A DNA stretch of 34,603 nt from Acidobacteriota bacterium (GTDB lineage Bacteria > Acidobacteriota > Terriglobia > Bryobacterales > Bryobacteraceae), in NCBI GenBank assembly GCA_025350695.1, contig JANXXI010000072.1, positions 1 through 34,603 of the forward strand, written 5' to 3'. The notes beneath the pieces were generated by a model, which did not search any database, was not told where the DNA came from, and saw nothing but the letters and a program-made list of their open reading frames with translations. Below are positions 1 to 7,758 of the stretch, piece by piece (the stretch's first letter is position 1; each line of letters starts with the position of its first letter). Made by a program: the position numbers and the translations under genes.

Positions 1-2
1 TT

Positions 3-359
3 TCCGATCGCGCCGACGTGTATCCAACGGATCTATCCACCGGCCATCGGCGCGCCGTTGCTATCGCTCGGGCACTGGCTGCTCAACCCGAGTGTATTCT
101 CTATGACGAGCCCACCACGATGGTGGATCCAATCATGAGCCATCATCTGGGGTCTTTGATGTTGAAGCTCAAACAACAACTTCGGCTGACCTCGGTTGTG
201 GTGACCCACGACCTGGAATTGATGCGGCGGGTCGCCGACAACGTGGTGTTTTTGCACGACGGCCAGATCATCTATTTTGGCCCCGTGGTCGGCCTGGAAT
301 TTGCCGAACATCCACACATTCACGAGTTCCTGGCAATGGACCGCGTGCAATACGATTAG
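3..359 (+). CDS. ABC transporter ATP-binding protein, MlaF/Ttg2A-like (C-terminal part)
   Basis: Only the last 118 residues lie in the window; the gene begins upstream. The visible part carries the ABC signature as LSTGHRR (usually LSGG), a Walker B with the catalytic Glu (ILYDEPTT), a D-loop reading MVDP, and the switch His in VVVTHDLE. The DEPTT...DP run and VVTHD match the MlaF/Ttg2A branch, whose members power phospholipid traffic between the inner and outer membranes on the cytoplasmic side. The signature (G to T) and the D-loop (usually GLDP) both deviate, so the protein may be a diverged paralogue. Its partners (MlaE and MlaD types) would lie upstream, since the next gene is on the other strand. 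The ABC ATPase call is firm; the Mla assignment is from motif resemblance only. Confidence 0.85.
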   Translation, partial: SDRADVYPTDLSTGHRRAVAIARALAAQPECILYDEPTTMVDPIMSHHLGSLMLKLKQQLRLTSVVVTHDLELMRRVADNVVFLHDGQIIYFGPVVGLEFAEHPHIHEFLAMDRVQYD

Positions 360-380
360 AGGCGATTTGAAGACCCCGGC

Positions 381-968
381 CTAGAATGTAAGTCCCACCA
401 GGAACTCGAATTGCGACGATGAGTTCAGCAATGCCGACGGTGTGGTAATGAATTTCGCATCACCCCACCTGGTCCAGCGGATCTCCGGAGAAAGCCGCAC
501 CTTCGCCAAATGCGCTTCCATCCCGGTACCCATCACAAATCCACGGCGCGAACGGTCCGAATTTAAAGTCGTTACCAAATTCACAACATCTCCAAATCTC
601 TGGAACGACACCCCGCCGTCCACAAATGGCCGCAACAGCAATCCCGGGAACCGATATTTCGCCAACAAGGGTATTTCCCAACTGCTGGCCGAGTTCGAAG
701 CAGCAGACGTGGTAAATTTGTGCCGCGTATAGAGAGCATCAACCTGCAATCCTAAACCCAAGGGCAGCCGCACTTCCATCGTGGGGCCGATGACCAAACG
801 GTTCGTCGCCACCTTGGCGTCAATCTGAGCTCTAGTTACTGGGTCAACTGCTTTTACGGCCACATTGAAGGCATCGTTGAGCGGAATTCCGCCCCGAACG
901 CCGTAGCTGATATTCTGTGCTTCTGTAATGTCGGCCATTAGAAGCGAAAAAACAAAAATATGCTTCAT
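381..968 (-). CDS. Small outer-membrane beta-barrel protein
   Basis: The product is 195 aa and not assignable to a named family. It starts with a short hydrophobic leader (MKHIFVFSLLMA, then an Ala-Gln near residue 18), followed by alternating polar/hydrophobic strands typical of an 8-stranded barrel (for example VIGPTMEVRLPLGLGLQVDA and RLSPEIRWTRWG). It ends in GLTF; a terminal Phe is the usual BAM recognition signature. The ATG at 968 is preferred because the leader begins there; an in-frame upstream start at 1037 would put a charged extension before the leader. It is convergent with the ABC ATPase and divergent from the PaaK-like gene, with only about 70 bp between starts. The role is unknown; structural or adhesin-like barrels are the likely class. 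Confidence 0.7.
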   Translation of the reverse strand: MKHIFVFSLLMADITEAQNISYGVRGGIPLNDAFNVAVKAVDPVTRAQIDAKVATNRLVIGPTMEVRLPLGLGLQVDALYTRHKFTTSAASNSASSWEIPLLAKYRFPGLLLRPFVDGGVSFQRFGDVVNLVTTLNSDRSRRGFVMGTGMEAHLAKVRLSPEIRWTRWGDAKFITTPSALLNSSSQFEFLVGLTF

Positions 969-1038
969 TGTTTTAGTGTAACGCCCTTCTTTGAGAATCT
1001 GGCTCCCTCGGGCTCCACGTCTTTTGACGCTACACACA

Positions 1039-1986
1039 ATGAAATCGTTTCGTTTACGGAAATATCCTATTGAGAGTTGCGCGCCCTTGACTGGACTATT
1101 ATTCGTGGCTACAACTCTTTTAGCTCCGGTAATCCGTTATAGGGCGCCGCGGGAATCTTCCGCCTCCAAAGCCACCCGCAAACAATTCACCGCGTCGTTT
1201 CTGAAAGCCGTTGAGCACACGCGTCATTACAGAACCCAATCGGTTCTCGCTGATCAACTGGGAAAAGTTCAGGTTGGAAAAATGGAGATGAGTTCGTGGT
1301 TGACCCGCCTCCCCAAAGTGGAATTGCTCGATTATCTGAAGAATGGGGATCGGTTCAAAAGTGACAAACCTCCTCGACCCCGCAAACGCAGTTTCGTTCA
1401 TCCTTGCCACAATCAGCCCCGAACCGCCGTTCTCGCGGAGGGCTTCCGCTTCAGCCTGCGATACAAACGCATCGAGGATTACCGCAACCCGCGCTTAGCC
1501 CGGTTGAAATCGGAATCCATCGCCGCGCCCCTTGACACTCTCCGTGCTCTAGCCCGCGGCATTGAGACAGGGCACTTGTGGATCCCCCCACTCACTCATT
1601 CCGTGGTTGCCTTCGCCGGTTTAGTCGAAGGCCCGCTATCAGAGGAAGATCTCGATCTTTTTTGGCGAGTATTTCAGGTCCCCATCCATGAGCAATTCTA
1701 CGGCTTCAGCGGCGAATTGCTTGCATGGGAGTGCGAAGCGCATCAAGGTCTTCACATTAATCCGAAGTCCGCCGTGTTTGAAGAAGGCAATAGTGGAGAA
1801 CTGCTGGTCAGCCTGATCGGTAATCCGTACCAGCCCGTATTCCGCTTGGTCTCCGGTTTAAGTGGATCGCTAGTCAGCACGGAATGCGCTTGCGGGCTTG
1901 CCGGTCCACGCATCATGAATTTGATGCGACGCACCGAACGCCTAAGACAGACAAAAGTTATCCCGATGGCAGCAACAGCGTCCTAG
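1039..1986 (+). CDS. Shortened phenylacetate-CoA-ligase-like (PaaK/adenylate-forming) protein
   Basis: The product is 315 aa; typical PaaK proteins are about 430 aa. The N-terminal part resembles the PaaK opening (a helix around FLKAVEHTRHYR, then LTRLPKVELLDYLKNGDRF). The second half follows the PaaK order: FYGFSGE in place of YG.TE, then EC....GLHI, then GELLVSLI, and a closing CACGLAGPRI in place of the usual C.CGR..PRI. No phosphate-binding SSGTTG loop can be found between these parts, and the RTGD segment reads LVSGLSG, so ATP use is doubtful. The start at 1039 has no clear ribosome site; 991 is possible but would add a non-family extension. A palindrome and T-run downstream may end transcription. 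It could be a non-catalytic family member or act with a partner. Confidence 0.55.
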   Translation: MKSFRLRKYPIESCAPLTGLLFVATTLLAPVIRYRAPRESSASKATRKQFTASFLKAVEHTRHYRTQSVLADQLGKVQVGKMEMSSWLTRLPKVELLDYLKNGDRFKSDKPPRPRKRSFVHPCHNQPRTAVLAEGFRFSLRYKRIEDYRNPRLARLKSESIAAPLDTLRALARGIETGHLWIPPLTHSVVAFAGLVEGPLSEEDLDLFWRVFQVPIHEQFYGFSGELLAWECEAHQGLHINPKSAVFEEGNSGELLVSLIGNPYQPVFRLVSGLSGSLVSTECACGLAGPRIMNLMRRTERLRQTKVIPMAATAS

Positions 1987-2058
1987 CAATTTCACAGGAT
2001 CGCTAATTTGCCCACCTTGCGCTGGCCGGTCTCCTAATGATCGAATTCCACTTGTTAG

Positions 2059-2080
2059 CGCGCCGGCGCGAGGTTTTTTT
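2059..2080 (+). terminator. Possible rho-independent terminator after the PaaK-like gene
   Basis: A perfect 12-bp GC palindrome (CGCGCCGGCGCG, 2059-2070) is followed by AGG and seven T residues. It lies about 70 bp after the stop of the + strand PaaK-like gene. The stem has to open its centre to form a loop, so strength is uncertain. Confidence 0.45.
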
Positions 2081-2089
2081 AGGAAGCCA

Positions 2090-2124
2090 ACAAAAATCGG
2101 GCCAGCCTTTTTCGGGGCTGGCCC
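2090..2124 (-). terminator. Rho-independent terminator of the BON-domain gene
   Basis: A 9-bp perfect stem (GGGCCAGCC at 2099-2107 with GGCTGGCCC at 2116-2124) and an 8-nt loop are followed, when read on the minus strand, by GATTTTTG. It sits about 50 bp past the stop of the minus-strand BON gene. The same GGCCAGCC/GGCTGGCC arms recur in the hairpin at 5348-5367. Confidence 0.75.
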
Positions 2125-2175
2125 ACTTGCCTCTGCTCATTGGAGGAAACCAATGCACTCTAACAAATCTCTAAA

Positions 2176-2712
2176 TTACCTTTCGATCCGCAAGTTGTTC
2201 GTCACCGAGAAGGCGCCGAACACTGAGTTGGCTTGAATGTTCGCAATGTTTGCATCCATCTTGTTCGCCACCACGCCTTCCAGCGTCACGTTACCGTTTT
2301 TCACCACGATGTGGATCGACGGGTGCACGCCAAGCGCGTAGCGGTTCAACGCCGTCTGTCCGTAGACGCTCCTGGCTACACGAAGCCGCAATTGATCATC
2401 GAAGTGGGAAAGAGGCAGCACCTCAATCTCATTGTTTATTGCCGTAACGCCTTCAATGCGTTTCACCACATTGCCCGCGTCGGACCGCAGCGTCGGACGG
2501 CTCGCCTGACCGAGCAAGGTCACTGTTGTACCGTCAACACGAAATTGAAGGTTGTCGAAAACTCCCAGGTAAGGCAGCATCAAAAGCTCGTGACGAACCT
2601 TGGTTTCAAGCGCCTCTTGGGTCGGATTAGGGCTACTAGTGTTGGACGTGGCGAAGGTAAACCCTGTCACCAACGTCATGCTGATTACCAGATTCTTGAT
2701 TGTGCGTTTCAT
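2176..2712 (-). CDS. Periplasmic protein with two BON domains
   Basis: The product is 178 aa with an N-terminal signal peptide (MKRTIKNLVISMTLVTGFTF). Two BON modules follow: the first at about residues 35-98, with DGTTVTLLGQASRP and VKRIEGVTAINNEIEVLP, and the second at about 105-175, with VKNGNVTLEGVVANK and ending VTNNLRIE. BON domains bind membranes or phospholipid and are known from OsmY-like envelope proteins, so a periplasmic envelope-stress role is plausible but not shown. The ATG at 2712 is fixed by GAGGAG (2719-2724, minus strand) six bases upstream. A strong terminator follows. The gene is downstream of rmuC on the same strand but separated from it by 116 bp and has its own ribosome site. 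Confidence 0.85.
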   Translation of the reverse strand: MKRTIKNLVISMTLVTGFTFATSNTSSPNPTQEALETKVRHELLMLPYLGVFDNLQFRVDGTTVTLLGQASRPTLRSDAGNVVKRIEGVTAINNEIEVLPLSHFDDQLRLRVARSVYGQTALNRYALGVHPSIHIVVKNGNVTLEGVVANKMDANIANIQANSVFGAFSVTNNLRIER

Positions 2713-2828
2713 GTTTTGCTCCTCACCCCTATAAACGCAAATCAAGGGCTGTTGGTTGCAAATTCAGAGTGGTTTTACGATACGTTTACAATCTGGTGAC
2801 TTACCACCACCCGGCTCTTTTTCACCAG

Positions 2829-4253
2829 TTATTGCTTGAAGTTTATGGTTACCTGGTCTACAGCCTTCAGCGGGCGGGGCTTCAACTCCGGTGATTGGAA
2901 AATGCGCGGAGTTGTCTCCACCGGATTTGGCGAGTCGATTTCATCGCCGGCCCCAGCGCCCAGATCCCGAAGCTTGCGCGCCGGCACCAGCACGCGTGTC
3001 TCAAGCGCGCCGACCGCTTTGTTGAACGCATGATTGGTCCGGTCCAAGTGCTTGTGGATCTCCTCGAAATATTCCACCAACGTGCGAATGCGATCATACA
3101 AAGTTTTGCCTAGATCGCGAATCTCCGCCGCGTTGGCCGACATCTTCTCCTGCTTCCAGCCATAAGCGACAGCTTTCAAAAGCGCAATCAACGTGGTGGG
3201 TGTAGCTAGAATTACCTTCCGTTCCACCCCGTATTCAATTAAGGAAGGGTCTTGCTCCAGCGCGGCCGAAAAGAATGTTTCCCCAGGCAGAAACGCTACA
3301 ACGAATTCCGGCGACTGCTCAAATTGATCCCAATAATTCTTAGAGGCAAGCCGCGTCAAATGCGTACGAATCTGTTGGGCATGCGCCGCCAACCGGTCGG
3401 CCCGTACCGCAGGGTCTGTCGAATCCACGGCATCCAGGTAAGCCGAAAGGGAAACTTTGGAATCCACCACCACTAACCGTTCGTTAGGCAGCCGGATCAT
3501 CATGTCCGGACGCAACCGGCCTTGTTCCGTGGTAACCGATTCCTGTTCGGCGAAATCGCAATATTCCACCATGCCGGCCATTTCCACTACGCGCCGCAAC
3601 TGGATTTCACCCCAACGTCCACGCGTCGCCGGCGCCCGCAAAGCATGCACCAGGTTCGACGTTTCCGACTGCAGCTGGACCTGCGCCGCCGCCAGAGATT
3701 GCACCTGCTGCGTTAAGCCGGCGTAGGCGCCAACGCGGGCTTTTTCCAGATCAATAATCCTCGTATCCACCTTATCAAGGGATTCACGGATTGGACGCAG
3801 CACTTCCACGATGGCGTTCTGCCGCCCCTCAAGATCACCTTTTGCTGTTTCCTGAAAGCGCGACAAAGTCTGCTGGGCCAAGTCGAGGAAGGTTTGATTG
3901 TTGTTCTTCAACGCGTCTGCGGCAAGCGCTTGGAAGTTGGCCATCAACTTAGTGTGAGAGTCCTCAAGCGCCTGGACTTTTTCTTTTGCAGTAGTGTTCG
4001 CCGCCTCAAGCTTGGCCGTCAATTCCGCGGCCGTGGCCCGCAACGTCCCGTTGGTATTCTGAAGGTGCTCAAGGTTAGTCTTCTCCGCCTGCAACTTCGA
4101 TGCAAGCTCGGCAATTTGCTGATCGCGCCCCCGCAGCCGCTCGCCAAGAACGGACGCTTCAGCCGACGCGCGCAGCCGCATGAAGAAGAAAACGGCACAG
4201 CCGCCAATAAGCAAGCAAAGTATCGCAAGGAGAAAAAACCAAACCTGGTCCAT
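2829..4253 (-). CDS. rmuC: DNA recombination protein RmuC
   Basis: The product is 474 aa, a normal length for RmuC. Residues about 5-27 form one membrane segment ([13 protein letters not shown]...). Residues about 30-200 are a long Glu/Lys/Ala-rich coiled coil. The conserved RmuC nuclease-like core follows: [20 protein letters not shown], then [20 protein letters not shown], and then [11 protein letters not shown] and [21 protein letters not shown]. RmuC limits inversions at short repeats in E. coli and belongs to a PD-(D/E)XK-related group; the DSK motif after the GRLRPDMM strand fits that fold. The start at 4253 directly precedes the membrane helix. The upstream DNA carries an imperfect direct repeat (4280-4318). 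Confidence 0.92.
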   Translation of the reverse strand: MDQVWFFLLAILCLLIGGCAVFFFMRLRASAEASVLGERLRGRDQQIAELASKLQAEKTNLEHLQNTNGTLRATAAELTAKLEAANTTAKEKVQALEDSHTKLMANFQALAADALKNNNQTFLDLAQQTLSRFQETAKGDLEGRQNAIVEVLRPIRESLDKVDTRIIDLEKARVGAYAGLTQQVQSLAAAQVQLQSETSNLVHALRAPATRGRWGEIQLRRVVEMAGMVEYCDFAEQESVTTEQGRLRPDMMIRLPNERLVVVDSKVSLSAYLDAVDSTDPAVRADRLAAHAQQIRTHLTRLASKNYWDQFEQSPEFVVAFLPGETFFSAALEQDPSLIEYGVERKVILATPTTLIALLKAVAYGWKQEKMSANAAEIRDLGKTLYDRIRTLVEYFEEIHKHLDRTNHAFNKAVGALETRVLVPARKLRDLGAGAGDEIDSPNPVETTPRIFQSPELKPRPLKAVDQVTINFKQ

Positions 4254-4279
4254 AAAACAAAAACAAGTCCTTCTGTTTT

Positions 4280-4318
4280 ATTGTATGCCTTTGCAAGCCT
4301 TCTATTGTTTGCCTTTGC
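4280..4318. repeat. Short imperfect direct repeat upstream of rmuC
   Basis: ATTGTATGCCTTTGC at 4280-4294 and ATTGTTTGCCTTTGC at 4304-4318 differ at one of 15 bases and have a 24-bp period. Each is preceded by CCTTCT at varying distance. The pair lies 27-65 bp upstream of the rmuC start, where a regulator site would be expected. No convincing -35/-10 pair was found with it. Confidence 0.45.
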
Positions 4319-4329
4319 CAGTAAAGTGG

Positions 4330-4700
4330 GGCCGAGGCTCCGTCGGGTTAGCGCCGGGATAAACCGGCATGGAGTAGCGAATGAAAGAGTCGGCGTTACT
4401 CATTCACCCACCGCACCAAGGGTTTGCGGACGGCACGGTAGGGAAGAGCAATGTGTGACCTCAGGAAGACTGAATTGTGTCCGCGGGTGGTGCCCGGAGT
4501 AAGCGAGCCCATAAGCGGAAGCGAAACGGCGAGTGAAGCTCGGTCAGTTGGCGGGCGGCTGTGTAGTACCCGAAGCGAGGCGCTAACTCTCCTAACCGAG
4601 CAATCGACGGCGGAATGCGGGGAGCACTGGCTTAACGCATTGGCGTTCGCCTGTCCTTCGCCGCAATAAGAAGCGTCATCTTCGTTTGGCGCCCCCACAT
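4330..4700. other. Gene-free region with a candidate structured RNA
   Basis: No convincing gene is visible between rmuC and the MerR gene; the open frames here have biased, non-family translations. The DNA is rich in complementary arms. GCTCGGT (4538-4544) pairs with ACCGAGC (4595-4601), and inside it AGTTGGCG (4546-4553) pairs with CGCTAACT (4581-4588), giving a 64-nt hairpin. Smaller hairpins include GCCGG/CCGGC near 4353-4368 and CCGCA/TGCGG near 4412-4430. It does not match the RNase P, tmRNA or 6S signatures that can be recognised by eye. It may be an RNA on either strand, or simply GC-rich spacer. Confidence 0.25.
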
Positions 4701-4708
4701 CTCGCTCC

Positions 4709-4736
4709 TTGACTCCTTGGGCCACTCCAGTACAAT
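4709..4736 (+). promoter_or_regulatory. Sigma-70-type promoter of the MerR-type gene
   Basis: TTGACT (4709-4714), a 16-bp spacer and TACAAT (4731-4736) give a good housekeeping promoter match. Transcription would begin near 4743, which supports the ATG at 4777 rather than the in-frame TTG at 4717. Confidence 0.65.
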
Positions 4737-4776
4737 CGTGAGTGCCACACAGATTAAAAAACGGAAACACTCGGCT

Positions 4777-5292
4777 ATGTTCAAAACAAAAAAGACCAGA
4801 AATGATGTAAGCGTTACGGATCGAATTTATTCCTCCGCCGAAATCTCCGAAATTGCGGAAGTTAGCCTCCGGCAGTTGCAGTGGTGGGATGAACAACGGG
4901 TCGTTTCCCCCCGTCATGAAGGTCACAAGCGAGTCTATTTAGCAGAGGAGGCTGTGGAGATCGCCGTCATCGCTGAACTCCGGCGCAAGGGTTTCTCGCT
5001 CCAAAAAATCCGCCGCGTTTTGCGTTTCCTCGAAAAGGAAATGGGCAAGCGTGTCGCCGAGATCTTCGCCCCCGAAAGCGAAATGCATTTGGTCACCGAC
5101 GGTAAAGCGATTTACCTCGAAGCCGACCACGGTCGAATCATCAATATCCTGAAGGATGCCGAACAGCCCATGTTCCTGGTGTGCGTGACCGATCAAGTGA
5201 AGCGTTTAGCAATTCCCGATATGCAAGCGGCAGCCCGCAAGCCAGTGCGCCCCGAATTAGCTCAAGCGGCCCGCAAAATCAAGGCAATTTAG
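4777..5292 (+). CDS. MerR-family transcriptional regulator
   Basis: The product is 171 aa. Residues about 15-85 are a MerR-type winged helix: IYSSAEISEIAEVSLRQLQW for the helix-turn-helix, then WWDEQRVVSPRHEGHKRVY for the wing, and the second helical pair ELRRKGFSLQKIRRVLRFLE. The C-terminal 85 residues (about 87-171) include a mixed beta segment (MHLVTDGKAIYLEADHGRII) and a basic, Ala/Arg-rich tail. There is no Cys cluster of the metal-sensing MerR type, so the ligand is not predictable. The start at 4777 lies downstream of the promoter at 4709-4736; the ribosome site is weak. Its position beside rmuC and an unknown gene does not reveal its targets. Confidence 0.82.
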   Translation: MFKTKKTRNDVSVTDRIYSSAEISEIAEVSLRQLQWWDEQRVVSPRHEGHKRVYLAEEAVEIAVIAELRRKGFSLQKIRRVLRFLEKEMGKRVAEIFAPESEMHLVTDGKAIYLEADHGRIINILKDAEQPMFLVCVTDQVKRLAIPDMQAAARKPVRPELAQAARKIKAI

Positions 5293-5347
5293 AGATCGTT
5301 AATCAAACAGCCAGAACTGCAAAGGTCCCAAAAGAAACAAAAAGTGG

Positions 5348-5367
5348 GGCTGGCCCCCTGGCCAGCC
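5348..5367. repeat. Intergenic hairpin, possible terminator
   Basis: GGCTGGCC (5348-5355) and GGCCAGCC (5360-5367) form a perfect 8-bp stem with loop CCCT. It is preceded by AAAAAGTG on the + strand, so on the minus strand it is followed by a T-run. Its arms are the same as those of the terminator at 2099-2124. It lies in the 221-bp space after the MerR gene, where nothing else was seen. Confidence 0.5.
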
Positions 5368-5513
5368 TATTCCGGCGCGGCATTCGGCCTCAATCACAAG
5401 CAAATCCAAGAAATCTCAACTCCCGACCTATCATCACGTTACAGCCGTCCGAAGCATTTTCTGAGGCCTAGAAATTACCACCCCACCCGGCATACTGGAA
5501 TCAGGAAAACCAA

Positions 5514-5960
5514 ATGCCGAAGCAAACAGATTTCAAGACCAAGCCCATCTCCAAATCCGACCTCCTGCTCGATGTCGCCATGGAAGCCAAATATTTCCGT
5601 AACGCATTGAGCGGAGTGCCGCTGGTGCAAATCCCCAACCACCCAACAAAGAAGACGCCCGCGCCCCTGCTCCACGATAATTACGATTTCACCGCCTGGC
5701 TAACCTGGCGCTGCCACAAAAAGCACGGCTTCCTTGCCTCAACGGCTTTGATCAACACAGTGCTCCGCTACCTCGCCGGCCTCGCTCAATACGACGAATC
5801 AATCCAGCTTTGGGACAACGTAAAGAAGGAAGTGCGGGCGACTCCTCAACAGGCCAAAGCATCGCCACGAACTGAGCAACTCCCGCTCCCAATTAGCGTC
5901 ATGGCGGAAAAGCCAATACCGCAACAACCTCCGGCAAGGACGAGTTCCGTCGCGGCATAG
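5514..5960 (+). CDS. Hypothetical protein, 148 aa
   Basis: No family is recognised. The protein is soluble, with no signal peptide or membrane helix. A basic N-terminus (MPKQTDFKTKPISKSDLLL) leads into a probable globular core at about residues 18-105, which contains a Trp/Cys/His-rich stretch (DFTAWLTWRCHKKHGFLAS) and a helical segment (LINTVLRYLAGLAQYDESIQ). The last 40 residues are Pro/Gln/Ala-rich and probably disordered. AGGA about eight bases before the ATG supports the start. It is co-directional with the MerR gene 221 bp upstream but separated by a hairpin, so it is probably transcribed on its own. Confidence 0.65.
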   Translation: MPKQTDFKTKPISKSDLLLDVAMEAKYFRNALSGVPLVQIPNHPTKKTPAPLLHDNYDFTAWLTWRCHKKHGFLASTALINTVLRYLAGLAQYDESIQLWDNVKKEVRATPQQAKASPRTEQLPLPISVMAEKPIPQQPPARTSSVAA

Positions 5961-6008
5961 CATTAATTCCCGTGTGACGCCGAGTGAAAGGGAAGCTCTT
6001 TACCTCGG

Positions 6009-6877
6009 ATGAAGTTAGACCCATGTTTCCCAGTGGCTTTCGGATTACGCTGCACGGAACCGGCGCTAGACGATCTGACGAAATTTAGAGGTGTTGGGAA
6101 GCTGTCCCGAGGGAACAGGACATATTTACTAAAGAAACTACTGGATCGCACGGAGAGCCTGAAGCAATTTCCCGATGTGCGAAAAGAACTCAGCGGATTT
6201 GAGGGAATTGGACGCCTCATACATGCCCAAATCTATATCTTACGTTTCCGCCGCGCAGAAATGGTGCTTGTGTACATAAAGGAATGGAGTGAGAAAGCAA
6301 GAAGCTGGCGGGAGAATGGGCAACTGGAGTTGCTCAAGGACTGCGCTCGCAATCATCAGTATTTTGTTGCTTTGCTCAAAGACCGCGCCCGCAACGACAC
6401 GCAATGGCATGTTCGGTACACGGCTGTGAGCGAGCTAGTGCAACGAAGGCCGGAAGATCCGCAAATGACAGACTTATTGACGGACCTCACCAGAAGTGAC
6501 AATAACGGCACGGTTAGGACGGCGTCCGTTGAGTTGGCTGGCAAAGACCCATCGAAACAAGAATCAAGTGGCGGAACTGCTCAAAGACCGAGTCCGCAAC
6601 GCCTTTACGCGAATTGGCGGCAAACTGGCGAGAGGATGCTCAAGTACCGGCTAGCCTCAAAGAACATGCCTGTAGCGATGCAGATGACCGCGTACGCATC
6701 ACAGCTTTAACAGCGTTATCCCCCCGCTTCCGGCAAGACAAAGAGTTGGTTCATTTGCTCAAGAATCGCGCCCGGAACGATTCCAATCCGAAGGTGCGGA
6801 AAGCTGCATTGGCGGAACTGAGACGAGGCTGGCGGAACGACCCCGAGGTTATTAAACTGCTCGCTAAATCAAAATAA
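6009..6877 (+). pseudogene. Frameshifted HEAT-repeat protein gene
   Basis: One repeat protein is spread over three reading frames. Frame one (6009 to about 6560) encodes an unassigned N-terminus and then repeats such as LLKDRARNDTQWHVRYTAVS and LLTDLTRSDNNGTVRTASVE. The next repeat, VAELLKDRVRN, lies one base over at about 6566-6605 and runs into a stop. The rest, WREDAQVPASLKEHACSDAD through LLKNRARNDSNPKVRKAALA to RGWRNDPEVIKLLAKSK, is in the third frame and ends at 6877. Units are roughly 33 residues, with the RxRND and VRxxAL pattern of HEAT/armadillo-like repeats often found C-terminal to NACHT NTPases; no NTPase domain is present here. Two shifts in the same sense suggest decay rather than one sequencing error, but errors cannot be excluded. 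Confidence 0.7.
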
Positions 6878-6905
6878 CTACCATCCCGTCTGAAAAGATT
6901 GAAAC

Positions 6906-6914
6906 TGCTATAAT
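6906..6914 (+). promoter_or_regulatory. Extended -10 promoter of the yceD-rpmF-plsX operon
   Basis: TGCTATAAT is a perfect extended -10 element (TGnTATAAT) 59 bp before the yceD start. No good -35 hexamer is present, as is common for extended -10 promoters. Confidence 0.6.
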
Positions 6915-6972
6915 GTAACTTAGCCTGCCCTAGCGCAACCACGCTAGCCGGATGCGCGTGGAGGTATGTCTT

Positions 6973-7521
6973 ATGTTCCTGAGCACTCGGGAATTAGAGT
7001 CGCAACCGCTGCGCTTCGAGTTTTCCTACCCCGTTGGCAAGTTCGTTTTCGATCAGCCAGGCCGCAAGGAAGGAATCCGTCAAAGTGAGCCCGTTGCCGT
7101 AAACGGCTCGGCGGAACTGGAAAGCTCTGTCGGGGATATTCGCGTGCGTGGCCACATAAAAACCACTCTAGAAACAGAGTGTGTCAAATGCCTCGAAAAG
7201 GCCGCCATTCACGTTGATTCGGATTTCGATCTAGTCTACCTGCCCGTAGGTGTGGAACCTGACCGTGGAGATAAGGAGATCAACGATAAAGATGCGGAAG
7301 TCGGTTTCTATGAGGGAAACGGACTGGAACTGCAAAACGTCATTGAGGAGTTTCTGATTCTGGCCGTTCCCATGCGGCCGGTTTGTAAGGAAGATTGCCG
7401 CGGTCTCTGTCCGGTCTGCGGAATGAACCTCAATGAAACGGAATGTAATTGCCAACCAGAGGAATTGGACCCTCGCTGGTCCGGCCTTGAGGCCATTAAG
7501 GCTCCGATTTTGAAACTGTAG
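6973..7521 (+). CDS. yceD: YceD/DUF177 family protein
   Basis: The product is 182 aa. The family (DUF177) is encoded just before rpmF in many bacteria and has been linked to 23S rRNA/ribosome assembly; its exact action is not settled. The sequence shows the expected cysteines: ECVKC near residue 70 and the C-terminal cluster CKEDCRGLCPVCGMNLN followed by ECNC, a probable zinc site. The ATG at 6973 is chosen because GGAGG (6960-6964) lies eight bases before it; the ATG at 6952 has no ribosome site. It is the first gene of the operon, with rpmF 35 bp downstream. Confidence 0.88.
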   Translation: MFLSTRELESQPLRFEFSYPVGKFVFDQPGRKEGIRQSEPVAVNGSAELESSVGDIRVRGHIKTTLETECVKCLEKAAIHVDSDFDLVYLPVGVEPDRGDKEINDKDAEVGFYEGNGLELQNVIEEFLILAVPMRPVCKEDCRGLCPVCGMNLNETECNCQPEELDPRWSGLEAIKAPILKL

Positions 7522-7556
7522 CTTTTCAAGCGATAATAGAAAGTTAAGGAACTAGA

Positions 7557-7739
7557 ATGCCAAATCCCAAACGACGCCACTCGAAACGCCGCACCTCCAT
7601 GCGCCGCTCTCACGATGCCCTGACAGTCCCCGGTGTGTCCGAGTGCCCTAATTGCCACGAATCCAAACTCCCTCACCGCGCTTGCCCGCATTGCGGCTAT
7701 TATAAAGGCCGTGAAGTAGTCGAAGTCGAGCAGCAATAA
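7557..7739 (+). CDS. rpmF: 50S ribosomal protein L32
   Basis: The product is 60 aa. It has the L32 start [20 protein letters not shown] and a full four-cysteine zinc ribbon (CPNC near residue 31 and [12 protein letters not shown] near 44). It is a component of the large ribosomal subunit. It lies between yceD and plsX, the arrangement conserved across many phyla, so expression is probably coupled to phospholipid synthesis. This is a C+ (zinc-binding) version. Confidence 0.97.
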   Translation: MPNPKRRHSKRRTSMRRSHDALTVPGVSECPNCHESKLPHRACPHCGYYKGREVVEVEQQ

Positions 7740-7758
7740 TCCCAAACACGGAGCCATT

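Noticed and set aside
4330-4700. Group II intron, RNase P RNA or tmRNA in the gene-free region
   Set aside because: The key conserved blocks of each were looked for by eye and not found; only generic hairpins remain.
4396-4926. A 176-codon open frame on the minus strand across the region before the MerR gene
   Set aside because: It overlaps the MerR coding start and its promoter, its translation is Ser/Arg/Pro-rich without any domain pattern, and the region is better explained as non-coding.
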